In this document: positions 1 to 8,900 of the stretch, one piece after another
Position numbering within the stretch: the first letter of the stretch is position 1
Layout of the letters: every line of letters begins with the position of its first letter
From: Bacteroidota bacterium
GTDB lineage: Bacteria > Bacteroidota > Bacteroidia > Chitinophagales > Chitinophagaceae
DNA length: 32,379 nucleotides
Direction of reading: 5' to 3'
NCBI GenBank assembly: GCA_018267615.1
Contig: JAFDYD010000051.1
Location: 25,407 to 57,785 of the forward strand
Notes under the pieces: generated by a model
Database searches by the model: none
What the model was told of the DNA's origin: nothing
Seen by the model: the letters and a program-made list of their open reading frames with translations, nothing else
Translations under genes and position numbers: made by a program

Positions 1-273
1 GGAGCTCCTATGTCTGCGAATATCGCGCGAATGGTTTTGGATTTTGTCGCTGCAGGTGGACCGGTTTCCAACGAACAATTCGATCTCACTCCGCGAGAAA
101 AAGAAATACTCGGCTTATTGGTAAAAGGGTATAGTTATAAAATGATTGGGAGCACATTGGATATTAGTTTTGAAACCGTGAAAACACATATCAAAAATAT
201 CTACGAGAAATTGCACGTACACAACCAAAGCGAGGCCGTAGCAAAGGCATTAAAGAATAGACTGCTGAAATGA
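1..273 (+). CDS. Response regulator, LuxR/NarL type, C-terminal part (5' end outside window)
   Basis: The reading frame is open from base 1 (Gly-Ala-Pro before the first Met at base 10), so this is the tail of a longer gene and not an 87-residue protein. The sequence GGAPMS-xx-IAR is the usual linker of NarL/FixJ response regulators. It is followed by a LuxR-type helix-turn-helix: LTPREKEILGLLVKGYSYK, then the recognition helix region FETVKTHIKNIYEKL and the terminal KLHVHNQSEAVAKAL. The missing N-terminal part should be a receiver domain. The product would bind DNA as a phosphorylation-controlled dimer. It converges on a histidine kinase gene, but NarL-type regulators normally pair with HisKA_3 kinases while the neighbour has a classical HisKA H-box, so they need not be cognate. 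The domain assignment is secure; the target is unknown. Confidence 0.93.
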   Translation, partial: GAPMSANIARMVLDFVAAGGPVSNEQFDLTPREKEILGLLVKGYSYKMIGSTLDISFETVKTHIKNIYEKLHVHNQSEAVAKALKNRLLK

Positions 274-288
274 GGAATGCGAAACGCA

Positions 289-383
289 GAACGCGAAACG
301 CATAACGCATAACGCTAAACGCTAAACGCATAACGCAGATGAGCAAGCTGCGTTATGCGTTCGGCGTTTAGCGTTTCGCGTTC
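289..383. repeat. Inverted repeat A built of 7-nt words (nnAACGC); probable terminator
   Basis: The left arm (289-338) and right arm (348-383) are complementary at both ends and flank a 9-nt loop. The left arm is a tandem run of heptamers ending in AACGC (GAACGC, GAAACGC, ATAACGC twice, TAAACGC twice, ATAACGC). The right arm carries the reverse complement of fewer units, so about 14 nt would bulge. AATTTTT follows at 384-390, so it could terminate the response regulator transcript. It sits between convergent genes. Confidence 0.8.
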
Positions 384-416
384 AATTTTTATCTTTCTAC
401 TGGATTATGATTTGCT

Positions 417-1811
417 TCAAAAGTTGAGAGTGATAGCAAACACGCTTCCCTTTCCCACTTCACTTGAAACCTGGATTTTCCCTTTGTGATTCAGGATAAT
501 ATTTTGCGTATTGGTAAGTCCAAGGCCGTTGCCTCTCGATTTAGAAGTAAAATATGGATCGAATATTTTTGAAATTGTTTCAGCATCCATGCCTTTTCCA
601 TTATCGGATATATTGATGACACAGGAATTATTTTTTATACTTGTTTCTAGCAGAAGAACGCCGGTTTCCGAATGCATGGATTCAATCGCATTCATGATGA
701 TATTCAAAAAAGCAATTTTCATACGCTCTTTGTCCACTTTTACTGTTGGGATGTCCCTCGAATATTTTTTTTCTATCCTAATCTTATTCAGTTGTGCACG
801 GTCGCCTGCATAATCGAGTGTTTCGTCGAGTAGTTCATTGATATTTGTCGATTCATATTTTAGTTCGGTGAATTTGGTCGCATTTAGCAAATCGTTGATG
901 AGATGATTGATCCTTTTTGAATTCCGCTCGATGATTTCCAAGAAAGTTCGTTTATCCTCTGGCGTTAGGTTTTCTGCGTCAAGTTGTCCGGCGGAGAGAT
1001 CTATATTTGTCAACGGGTTTCTCACTTCATGCGCGATTACGCGCGCGAGTCTTCCCGTGCTCGCAAATTTTTCATTGTTGCGTAATTCCAGTAACTCCCG
1101 GTTAACCTCGTGCAATTCCTGCACTCTTTTTTCCAACTGCTCATGATAATCGGCGGCCTGAACATTAGCCCTGCGTTTTGCCCTGTTCTCGAAATTATAA
1201 GTGATGAGAGAATAGCAAACGAGCAAAATCGAGGTCACAAATGATATGATAATAATTGTAAAAATAATATTGCTTGAGATGGCGACGCTTTCAGTTCTTT
1301 CTTTCAACAATTGCGTTTCGCGATTCTCCATGAGTCCCGCGATGTTGCGGATTGAATCCATCACCTGTTTACTTTCTACGGCTTTTTCTTTTATGAAATC
1401 ATTCATCTCAAGATGCGACTGACGAAGTGATTCTAATTGTTGGGAGATAATTACAAATTTTCGATCGATCAATCCTTTCAATGGAACGATGCGCTCTCGT
1501 TCGATCGGATTATCCTGAACCATTGTGTTCAACAATCTATAAATGGAATCCGTCTTGTTTTCACTCGTATAATAAGGCAACAAATATTTTTCATCCTTCA
1601 TCATGATCAATCCGCGCAGTCCGATTTCAGAATCTTTTATATAGGAAATAAGCAGTTCGAGTTTATTCATCACTTCGCGTGAGTGGTTCACCCACCCGTG
1701 TTCCGTCCGCAGACGAAGCGTGGTATTGATCGAAAGTATATACGAAAAAAGAAGCAGTATAAATGCAGCCAGATAACCACTCCTGATTCTTCTTGAAAGA
1801 TTAAATTTCAT
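417..1811 (-). CDS. Sensor histidine kinase with CHASE3 extracytoplasmic domain
   Basis: A 464-residue membrane kinase. The first membrane segment is at about residues 12-30. A mostly helical CHASE3-like sensor domain follows (about 35-175, containing the typical DSEIGLRGLIM motif near 60-70), then a second membrane helix (about 180-203). A short coiled coil at 205-245 leads into the dimerisation/phosphoacceptor domain, with the H-box HEVRNPLTNI and phospho-accepting His261. The ATP-binding domain shows the N-box around Asn374, the G1 box DNGKGMD at 403-409 and the G2 box GNGLGL at 428-433. All catalytic motifs are intact. No HAMP, PAS or receiver domain is evident. It should autophosphorylate in response to an extracytoplasmic or membrane signal and pass the phosphate to an unlinked or neighbouring regulator. 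The adjacent regulator converges with it and is of NarL type, so partnership is uncertain. Confidence 0.93.
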   Translation of the reverse strand: MKFNLSRRIRSGYLAAFILLLFSYILSINTTLRLRTEHGWVNHSREVMNKLELLISYIKDSEIGLRGLIMMKDEKYLLPYYTSENKTDSIYRLLNTMVQDNPIERERIVPLKGLIDRKFVIISQQLESLRQSHLEMNDFIKEKAVESKQVMDSIRNIAGLMENRETQLLKERTESVAISSNIIFTIIIISFVTSILLVCYSLITYNFENRAKRRANVQAADYHEQLEKRVQELHEVNRELLELRNNEKFASTGRLARVIAHEVRNPLTNIDLSAGQLDAENLTPEDKRTFLEIIERNSKRINHLINDLLNATKFTELKYESTNINELLDETLDYAGDRAQLNKIRIEKKYSRDIPTVKVDKERMKIAFLNIIMNAIESMHSETGVLLLETSIKNNSCVINISDNGKGMDAETISKIFDPYFTSKSRGNGLGLTNTQNIILNHKGKIQVSSEVGKGSVFAITLNF

Positions 1812-1851
1812 AATAGTGAACCATGATTTACCTGATTGAAATAGATTATGA

Positions 1852-2032
1852 GGAAAGTTGAATAGTAGACTCGCATCCGCAGCTTGTCATTCCGAGCGAA
1901 GCGAGGAATCTATTCTTTCTTACAATGGATCATCGAAAATTGATTGTTGAATATTTAATTATTTTTCAAAATAGATTCCTCGCTTCGCTCGGAATGACAA
2001 GCTGCGGATGCGAGTCAACTGCTCAACTTTCC
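1852..2032. repeat. Inverted repeat B with perfect 47-bp arms (GAGCGAAGCGAGG type)
   Basis: Arms 1868-1914 and 1970-2016 are exact reverse complements over 47 nt, with a 55-nt loop; weaker pairing extends outward to 1852 and 2032. The core reads GTCATTCCGAGCGAAGCGAG, a word I recall as a widespread dispersed intergenic element in several phyla. The loop contains TTGATTGTTGAATATT, which also occurs exactly in the right arm of inverted repeat F (about 11589-11604). It lies between divergently transcribed genes, so it is not simply a terminator. Confidence 0.9.
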
Positions 2033-2299
2033 ACATCATCTATTTAAATCCCATTCATCACGGTTCCACAATATTACTTACAACCTTCATCATATTCTAT
2101 TAAATCACTCCCGGTTATTGATGTATATACACTTAGTAAAACTGCGGTTTACATTGAACCGACAATCTCACAAAAATCATAACTGAATGATGTTCCGGTG
2201 CAGGGTATAGGAGCGCTGTGTGAAGGATAAATAACTTCGAAGAATTGTATATTTATCAACGGATGAAAATAATAAAAATTGCCTGGTAAAACAACTGAA
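2033..2299. other. Gene-free stretch upstream of the NUDIX gene
   Basis: This is the remainder of the 488-nt divergent gap between the histidine kinase and the NUDIX gene. I see no open frame of note and no structured RNA. TATATTTA at about 2249-2256 is a weak resemblance to the Bacteroidota -7 box TAnnTTTG and could serve the NUDIX gene, but no convincing -33 element was identified. Confidence 0.4.
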
Positions 2300-2761
2300 A
2301 TGAGTAAAAAAAGTGCGGGGATCTTACTATACCGGTTTACGAATAAAGAATTGCAGGTGATGTTGGTTCATCCCGGCGGACCGTTCTGGAAAAATAAAGA
2401 TGATGGCTCTTGGTCTATCCCAAAAGGAGAATTTACAGATGAGGATCCATTATCAGCGGCTATTCGTGAATTCCGGGAAGAAATGGGGATGGGAGTCGAT
2501 GGGGAATTTATTCCCTTATCGCCGGTGAAGCAAAAAAGCGGTAAACTCATTTTTGCTTTTGCATTGGAGCATGACATCGACGTGACGAAAATAAAAAGCA
2601 ACCATTTTGAATTAGAGTGGCCACCACATTCTGGTAAGAAAACTCAATTCCCTGAAATCGATCGGGCTGATTGGTTTTTTGTAGATGAAGCCTTGAAGAA
2701 AATGAATGCCGCACAGGCTAATTTGATCAAGCAATTAATGGAGACGTTGCACTACTCATAA
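2300..2761 (+). CDS. NUDIX hydrolase
   Basis: A 153-residue protein starting at ATG 2300; an in-frame TTG at 2279 would add seven unconserved residues and is rejected. The N-terminal strand SAGILLYR opens a NUDIX fold. The NUDIX helix is visible as GEFTDED followed by AAIREFREEMGM, giving the REx(R)EExG metal-binding core. The spacing between the first Gly and the REFREE segment is one residue shorter than the textbook box. SIPKGE precedes it, as in the bacterial NTP pyrophosphohydrolase/Ap4A-hydrolase-like branch. Such enzymes cleave a nucleoside diphosphate linked to another group, using Mg2+. The substrate cannot be deduced. It stands alone between two inverted repeats. Confidence 0.92.
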   Translation: MSKKSAGILLYRFTNKELQVMLVHPGGPFWKNKDDGSWSIPKGEFTDEDPLSAAIREFREEMGMGVDGEFIPLSPVKQKSGKLIFAFALEHDIDVTKIKSNHFELEWPPHSGKKTQFPEIDRADWFFVDEALKKMNAAQANLIKQLMETLHYS

Positions 2762-2785
2762 CATTTTTAGTTAGTAAGTTTGTCT

Positions 2786-2847
2786 TCTTTGCGTCCTTGC
2801 GCCTTTGCGAGAATATCGTATCTCGCAAAGACGCAAAGCCGCAAAGA
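2786..2847. repeat. Inverted repeat C built of 8-nt words (CTTTGCGn)
   Basis: Arms 2786-2812 and 2821-2847 are 27 nt each with three mismatches and an 8-nt loop. The left arm is CTTTGCGT, CCTTGCGC, CTTTGCGA in tandem. Inverted repeat E at 9654-9731 is a second copy of the same family with perfect arms. This copy sits between two plus-strand genes and also explains the false N-terminal extension of the epimerase frame. Confidence 0.88.
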
Positions 2848-2872
2848 TGAAGCCAATCAACGATCAACGCTA

Positions 2873-4219
2873 ATGAAAAAAATATCTTTCATATTACCAC
2901 TTATCGCTCATCTAAGCCTTCTCTGCTATTCACAAAACAACAAAACCGAACGGTTAAGGATAGCCGAAGAAATGGAAAAGTCCATGAAGGTTGAGTTACT
3001 CGATAAATGGTATCCGCAATCGCTGGATACTGTGTATGGTGGCTTCCTGAGCACTTTCACTTTTGATTTCAAACAGACCGGCGAACAGGATAAAATGATT
3101 GTTACGCAAGCAAGGCATGTGTGGTCGAATGCAAAAGCTTCTTTATGGTATCCGGATATCAATTATTTCAAAACAGATGCTCATCATGGATTTCTTTTTC
3201 TGAGAGATAAAATGTGGGATAAACAATATGGCGGCTTTTATACGCTTGTTAACAGGCAGGGACAACCGAAGATCGATGAGGTCGCGCCAAAGAATGCTTA
3301 TGGCAATGCATTTGGTATTTACGCATTAGCTGCATACTATGAAGCATCCGGTGATACTTCCGCATTGAACATGGCAAAAAAAGCTTTTTTGTGGCTCGAA
3401 GAACATAGTCACGATAAGGTGTACAAAGGATACTACCAGCATCTGCAGAAAGATGGAACGCCCGTGCAAAGGACGAATAAAGTTTCATCGCTCTCCGATC
3501 TTGGTTACAAAGATCAGAACAGTTCCATTCATTTGCTAGAAGCATTCACTGAATTGTATTCGGTATGGAAAGATGATTTGCTGAAACAACGTCTGCAGGA
3601 AATGCTATTGCTCATACGAGATGTTATCACCACGAAAAAAGGAAATCTTATTTTATTTTTTCAACCTGATTGGAAGCCGGTTTCGTTTGTGGATTCTTCG
3701 AAAGCAAGTATTCTGGCGCATCGCTACCTGGATCATGTTTCTTTTGGTCACGATGTTGAAACTGCTTACCTGATGCTGGAAGCTTCTGCTGCACTGGGTT
3801 GGAAAAATGATACGACGACTCTTATCATTGCGAAACGCATGGTTGATCATTCGCTCCACAAAGGATGGGACAGTAAGCTCGGTGGTTTTTATGATGAAGG
3901 ATATTATTTCAAAAACGACCACGACATCACCATTATCAACGAAAGTAAAAACTGGTGGGCGCAGGCGGAAGGGTTGAATACACTTTCAATGATGGCGAAT
4001 TATTTTCCGGATGACAGCATACATTATTTTGAAAAATTCAAATTGCTTTGGCAGTATGCGCAAACGTATTTGATAGATCATGTGTATGGAGACTGGTATG
4101 AAGAAGGATTGGACAAAGAGCCCAATCGAAAAACTGCATTAAAAGGACATATCTGGAAGGCGACTTATCATCAGTTCAGGTCGATGATGAATTGTGTGAG
4201 GAGGTTGCGGGGAAGTTGA
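2873..4219 (+). CDS. Exported AGE-family (N-acylglucosamine / cellobiose 2-epimerase-like) protein
   Basis: 448 residues from ATG 2873; the frame is open upstream only because it runs through inverted repeat C. The N-terminus (MKKISFILPLIAHLSLLCYS) is a Sec signal peptide, probably cleaved after YSQ. The rest matches the (alpha/alpha)6-barrel AGE superfamily, which epimerises C2 of free sugars or N-acyl sugars. Candidate active-site positions are all present: Arg81 (ARHVW), His220 (IHLLEAF), His293 in FGHDVETAY, the Trp-Trp/Glu366 segment NWWAQAEGL, and His433 in WKATYHQF. The IHLLEA and GHDVE motifs are closest to cellobiose/mannose 2-epimerases rather than renin-binding-protein types. Export is notable because most characterised members are cytosolic. 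No saccharide uptake genes adjoin it. The stop codon lies within the outer left arm of inverted repeat D. Confidence 0.88.
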   Translation: MKKISFILPLIAHLSLLCYSQNNKTERLRIAEEMEKSMKVELLDKWYPQSLDTVYGGFLSTFTFDFKQTGEQDKMIVTQARHVWSNAKASLWYPDINYFKTDAHHGFLFLRDKMWDKQYGGFYTLVNRQGQPKIDEVAPKNAYGNAFGIYALAAYYEASGDTSALNMAKKAFLWLEEHSHDKVYKGYYQHLQKDGTPVQRTNKVSSLSDLGYKDQNSSIHLLEAFTELYSVWKDDLLKQRLQEMLLLIRDVITTKKGNLILFFQPDWKPVSFVDSSKASILAHRYLDHVSFGHDVETAYLMLEASAALGWKNDTTTLIIAKRMVDHSLHKGWDSKLGGFYDEGYYFKNDHDITIINESKNWWAQAEGLNTLSMMANYFPDDSIHYFEKFKLLWQYAQTYLIDHVYGDWYEEGLDKEPNRKTALKGHIWKATYHQFRSMMNCVRRLRGS

Positions 4220-4358
4220 GTGGTTGAGTGGTTGAGTAGTCGATTGGTCGATACGTCGATAAGTCTTTTTAATCACGCTTATTCGACTATTTGATTAATC
4301 GACGTATCGACCAATCGACCAATCGACTGCTCGACTATTCAACCACTCAACCATTCGC
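4214..4358. repeat. Inverted repeat D built of 8-nt words (nnnnTCGA / nnGGTTGA)
   Basis: The left arm (about 4214-4260) is a run of octamers GTGGTTGA twice, GTAGTCGA, TTGGTCGA, TACGTCGA. The right half (4279-4358) is ten consecutive octamers ending mostly in TCGA or TCAA, for example CCAATCGA twice and CCACTCAA. Pairing is best between 4220-4260 and 4298-4353, with roughly 16 extra nt (two words) on the right. It overlaps the stop codon of the epimerase gene and fills most of the gap to the next plus-strand gene. Confidence 0.85.
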
Positions 4359-4394
4359 ACATTAAATTCCTTAACTTAGAACAAACAATCAATC

Positions 4395-4592
4395 ATGGGA
4401 ACCAGGGACAAAAGCATTATCTATTTTATCCTGGGCATTTATGCCCTGATGGTAAGTTGGTATTACAATCACTCCATCTTTTGGCTGATCATCCATTTTA
4501 TTTTCTGGCCCATCTATCTTTTATATGAATTGCTCACGGGACATCTTTCACACGATATGTGGAAGACAATTCCGATGTCGTACTTCAAATAA
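4395..4592 (+). CDS. Small membrane protein of unknown function
   Basis: 65 residues with two close hydrophobic stretches (about 9-24 and 28-47), rich in aromatic residues: YALMVSWYYN and FWLIIHFIFWPIYLLYELL. A short polar C-terminus ends in PMSYFK. The start is an ATG without a Shine-Dalgarno sequence, usual for this phylum. I recognise no family; the amino-acid composition and the tight 6-nt convergence with queA argue that it is a real gene. Both ends of the protein are predicted to be on the same side if the two helices form a hairpin. Confidence 0.65.
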   Translation: MGTRDKSIIYFILGIYALMVSWYYNHSIFWLIIHFIFWPIYLLYELLTGHLSHDMWKTIPMSYFK

Positions 4593-4598
4593 AAAAAA

Positions 4599-5648
4599 TC
4601 AGATCACCAGCATCGCATCTCCATAGCTGAAAAAGCGATATTTTTCTTTGATTGCTTTTTTGTATGCTTCCATAGCAAGATCATATCCTGCAAATGCGCA
4701 TACCATAATAAGCAAACTTGTTTTTGGAAGATGAAAATTCGTGATCAATGCATCTGCAATATTGAAAGTATAAGGAGGATGGATAAAAGTGTTCGTCCAG
4801 CCCTCTGAAGGCTTTAATAATTTTTCAGCGGTGAAAGAAGATTCGATCGCACGCATAGTAGTGGTGCCAACCGAGCAAATCCTATTACCACCAAGACGCG
4901 CTTTGTTTACGATTCTGCATGCGTCTTCATCGATGCGATAATATTCCGCGTCCATTTTATGCTTACTGAGATCTTCCACTTCAATTGGGCGAAAGGTTCC
5001 GAGACCCGTATGCAATGTTGCTTCAGCAAAACGAATACCTTTTATCTCGAGACGTTTGATGAGCTCTTTACTGAAATGCAATCCTGCCGTTGGCGCTGCT
5101 ACAGCTCCTTCATGTTTTGCGTAAACAGTCTGGTAACGTTCTTTATCTTCTTCGTCGGGTTTGCGTTTGATATATTTAGGCAAAGGCGTTTCACCCAATA
5201 TTTCCAACACCTGGCGGAATTCTTCATCAGTTCCTTCCCACAAAAAACGGATCGTACGACCGCGGCTTGTTGTATTATCGATCACTTCAGCAACCAGTTC
5301 GTCGTTGTCGCCGAAATATAATTTATTACCAACGCGAATTTTTCTTGCAGGATCAACGATTACATCCCAAAGGCGATTCGGTTTATTCAATTCACGCAAT
5401 AGAAATACTTCAATCTTTGCGCCTGTTTTTTCTTTTCTGCCATACATGCGCGCCGGAAATACTTTTGTATTGTTGACAACAAAAACATCTTTGTCATCGA
5501 AATAGTCGAGCACGTCGCGGAAATGTTTATTTTCAATCTGGCCGGTTTTGCGATGAACAACCATCATACGGCTGTCTTCTCTTTTCTTGGTAGGGTGCTG
5601 GGCAATAAGATTTAAAGGAAGATCAAATTTGAACTGTGAAAGCTTCAT
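4599..5648 (-). CDS. queA: S-adenosylmethionine:tRNA ribosyltransferase-isomerase
   Basis: 349 residues, full length for QueA. It transfers and isomerises the ribosyl group of SAM onto 7-aminomethyl-7-deazaguanine in the anticodon wobble position (tRNAs with GUN anticodons), forming epoxyqueuosine. Family hallmarks are visible: the N-terminal FDLPLNLIAQHPTKKREDSR, the VVNNTKVFPAR segment, EGAVAAPTAGLHFS, LHTGLGTFRPIE, and the C-terminal NFHLPKTSLLIMVCAFAG. No other queuosine gene is nearby. The gene has an unusually long upstream stretch with a possible promoter and a stable hairpin. Confidence 0.97.
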   Translation of the reverse strand: MKLSQFKFDLPLNLIAQHPTKKREDSRMMVVHRKTGQIENKHFRDVLDYFDDKDVFVVNNTKVFPARMYGRKEKTGAKIEVFLLRELNKPNRLWDVIVDPARKIRVGNKLYFGDNDELVAEVIDNTTSRGRTIRFLWEGTDEEFRQVLEILGETPLPKYIKRKPDEEDKERYQTVYAKHEGAVAAPTAGLHFSKELIKRLEIKGIRFAEATLHTGLGTFRPIEVEDLSKHKMDAEYYRIDEDACRIVNKARLGGNRICSVGTTTMRAIESSFTAEKLLKPSEGWTNTFIHPPYTFNIADALITNFHLPKTSLLIMVCAFAGYDLAMEAYKKAIKEKYRFFSYGDAMLVI

Positions 5649-5790
5649 GTAGAATGTATTTTTTCAGATCACCGTCACATGATACCAAGAGGCTGGTAAA
5701 GGAATTGTAATAAGGAAGCATTGCTCCCGTCACAAACCAGGTCTTACGGCACCCGATTTGGTTCATGTTACGGCATGATTTTATAAGCGT
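5649..5790 (-). promoter_or_regulatory. Possible structured 5' leader of queA
   Basis: If transcription starts just downstream of the TACCTTTG box at 5792-5799, queA has a leader of about 140 nt. Read on the minus strand it contains CCGTAAC, AT, GAACC, a 21-nt loop, GGTTT, GTGACGG. This folds into a stem of two helices (CCGTAAC/GTGACGG with one mismatch, GAACC/GGTTT with one G-U pair). TGCCGTAA is present twice, 24 nt apart. It does not match the preQ1 riboswitch classes as I remember them. The function is inferred only from length and pairing; it may instead be ordinary intergenic DNA. Confidence 0.35.
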
Positions 5791-5791
5791 G

Positions 5792-5799
5792 CAAAGGTA
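5792..5799 (-). promoter_or_regulatory. queA: Candidate -7 box TACCTTTG for queA
   Basis: Read on the minus strand the sequence is TACCTTTG, an exact match to the Bacteroidota housekeeping -7 consensus TAnnTTTG. No clear TTG lies at the expected distance; the region upstream is a T-rich run. Confidence 0.45.
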
Positions 5800-5962
5800 A
5801 TATAACAGGATCGAAAAAAAAAATATACTGTCCAAATAGGAAATTATTAAACACCGAATGAATAGTGTTTGTTAAAAAGTGGTGATTGGATTGATTTGAT
5901 GAAATAATTTTTAGTAATTACCGTCTTTTATGCATCTTCATCATCACCGATAACCCCGAATA

Positions 5963-8900
5963 ATGAGAGCTTACTTTCCCGGCAAGTTGCTGGCTATACT
6001 GCTGCTTTTTTCTTTACAGCCGCTTCTTTCTCCGGCGCAAAACAAAAATGCAAAAAAATATCCAACGCTTTTATGGGAGATCACTGGTAATGGTTTGAAA
6101 AAACCTTCTTATTTATTTGGGACGATGCACGTGAGCAGCAAAATGGCATTTCATCTAAGTGATTCTTTCTATGTCGGAATAAAAAACGCTGAAGTAGTGG
6201 CGCTCGAACTAGATCCACAGTTGTGGCAGGATCAACTCTTCCGCTACCAGAATATGCAGACTAACCTGCGGCAATACACTCAGGGTTCCCCGAATAATTA
6301 CCTGAATGAGAAATCTTTTCAACTGGAGAAATATGAGAATAAACTCAAGCTTGCATTGAGCGAAGAACCGACGATCATCAATGGCCTCCTGTACAGAACT
6401 TTTCAACCAAAAGCGGATTTTGAAGAAGATACTTATCTCGATTTATACATCTATCAGACTGGAAAAAAATTAGGCAAACAAGCTACCGGGGTCGAAAATT
6501 ATTTTCAAACAGAAAAGCTGATCCTTGAAGCGACACAGGATATGATGAAGGATAAGAAAAAAAGAAATCCGGACGCAGATGGCGAATCTTTTTACGACCT
6601 CGAACGAAAAACGCAGGAAGCTTATCGCAAAGGAGATCTTGATATGCTCGACTCGCTGGAAAGATTGATGCAACCTTCCGCTGCTTATCTCGAAAAATTT
6701 TTATATCGCAGAAATGAAATCCAGGCCGATGCTGTTGACAGCATTGTAAAAAAACATTCCTTGTTTGTTGGAGTTGGCGCTGCGCATTTGCCAGGGAAAA
6801 GAGGCGTGATTGAAATACTGAGAAAAAAAGGATATACGCTTCGCCCGATTAGCATGAAGGATCAGGATGCACAACAGCGTGATGATATCGACAAAGTAAA
6901 AGTGTCCGTCAATTTCTTATCGTTTACATCGGACGATAAATATTTTTCTGTCAAACTTCCGGGTAAATTGTATAAACGTGTGGACAGTCGCTCTGGTGAT
7001 TCCTGGCAATATGCCGATATGAGCAATGGCGCTTACTATATGATCACACGTGTAAAAACACATAGTAACCTGTTCGGGCAAAAAGAAAGCACGGTGTTAA
7101 AAAAGATCGACAGCCTTCTCTATGAAAATGTTCCAGGGAAAATTCTGAAGAAAACTGCTATCGTAAAAAACGGGTACAAAGGTTTTGACGTGATCAACAG
7201 AACAAGAAGAGGCGATATTCAACGCTACAACATCGTTGCAACGCCTTCTGAAATATTCATATTTAAAATCAGCGGGAATGGAAATTATGTAGAAGGGCCG
7301 GAAGCCGATCAGTTTTTCAATTCAATTTCTCTAAAACAAAATAACGCGATACAACAAACCGATTTTGAGCCGGCGCATGGCGGATTTTCCATAAAATTCC
7401 CACAAATGCCATATCAAAATCTGAATACGGGTGGCTTTGATGGAAGCTCGCGTTGGGAATATGAAGCTCTCGACTCAACTACCGGTGATGCATATATGGT
7501 TTGGAAAAAAAGTATCCAGAACTATCGCTTCCTTGAAGAGGATACGTTTGATCTTGCATTGATGGAGGAAAGTTTCCAGGGATCTGATTATATCGAAAAA
7601 ATATTGACGAGAAAATTCGGTACCTGTAAAGGATATCCATGCCTGGACGCTTCCTATTCATTGAAAGACGGCGCATATATCAAAGCGAAATTCATCGTAA
7701 AAGGTCCGCACTATTATTTGCTCGCCGCGCGTAGCCAAAACCACAACAAAACATTCCAGCCCTTTTTTGAATCATTTGCGTTTACACCTTACCGATATGA
7801 GCAATTCAAAAGCTATACAGATACGTTTGTGAATATCCGTGTGAGTACCCCGGTAATACCGGATATCGATGTGGATGTCAGAAATATTTTGGAGAGAACG
7901 AATAGCGAAGACTTTTTAAACACTGTTTCAGAATATGGCAACTATTGGCCAAAAAATAAAACCGCATTGTTCATGGATGATTCTACGGGAGAAGCGGTTT
8001 ATGTTTCTACCCAGACTTATCCAAAATATTATTATCCCAAGGATTCTGTTTCTTTTTGGAAGCAGGAAACAAATGAAAATAAGATCACACAGGATTTCAC
8101 CATACGGAGTAAAAATCCGTTTCATATGAATGATTCCGTGTATGGAATCAAATATGTTTTTTCGGATACTAATTCGTCGCGGGTAATTAACAGTTGGATA
8201 TTTATAAAAGATAATCGACTTTATCGCATGATCAGCCTGGGAGATACCTTGCAACAAGAAAGCGAGTTCGTCAAACAATTTTATGCAACGCTGCAACCTT
8301 TGGAAAAGAAAACAGGCGAACCTATTTTTTCAAATAAACTCGATCTTTTCTTTCGCGATTTTTACGGACGCGATTCTACCATGCGCAAAAAAGCCAAAGA
8401 TGCAATTCCAAATGTTTATTTTGGTCCAAAAGGTGTGAAGCCTTTATTGCAAGCAATTCAAACTTTGCCTTATAACGACAAGGATTATTTCACAACTAAA
8501 ACAAAACTCATCAATGAGCTTGGCTATATTACCGATTCAACGGTGATCAAAAAAGTCATTTCCGGTTTGAAAAATATTTATGATCGTTCGGCAGACACCG
8601 GCACTATTCAAAATGCGGTTTTTAAGGCACTTTCGGAAAATAAAACAAAACAATCCTATGAATTACTAAAAACGCTACTGATCCAGGATCCACCAGTGTT
8701 TACGAATGCTTCTGATTACAACTATCTTTTTCAAAACATCGAAGATTCACTCGAGTTGGGGAAATCCATGTTTCCTGATTTACTTCAACTCGCATCAGTT
8801 GATGATTACAAAGAAAATATCCGCTCATTGCTGACGGTGTTGGTTGATAGCGGTTTTATCAAAGCAGGCGATTACAATTCTTATTTCAATAAACTACTTT

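Noticed and set aside
1..1811. Cognate two-component pair formed by the regulator and the kinase
   Set aside because: They converge, and the kinase has a HisKA H-box whereas NarL-type regulators usually pair with HisKA_3 kinases; pairing is unproven and not claimed.
2780..2872. N-terminal extension of the AGE epimerase
   Set aside because: It is a translation of inverted repeat C; the signal peptide beginning at 2873 is the natural start.
5714..5745. SRP (4.5S) RNA-like words AGGAAGCA and CCAGGTC on the plus strand
   Set aside because: They occur in the wrong order and lack the conserved symmetric loop context of SRP RNA.
5623..5835. Minus-strand 70-codon frame overlapping the queA start
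   Set aside because: It overlaps queA and its leader in another frame, shows no family features and crosses the probable promoter.
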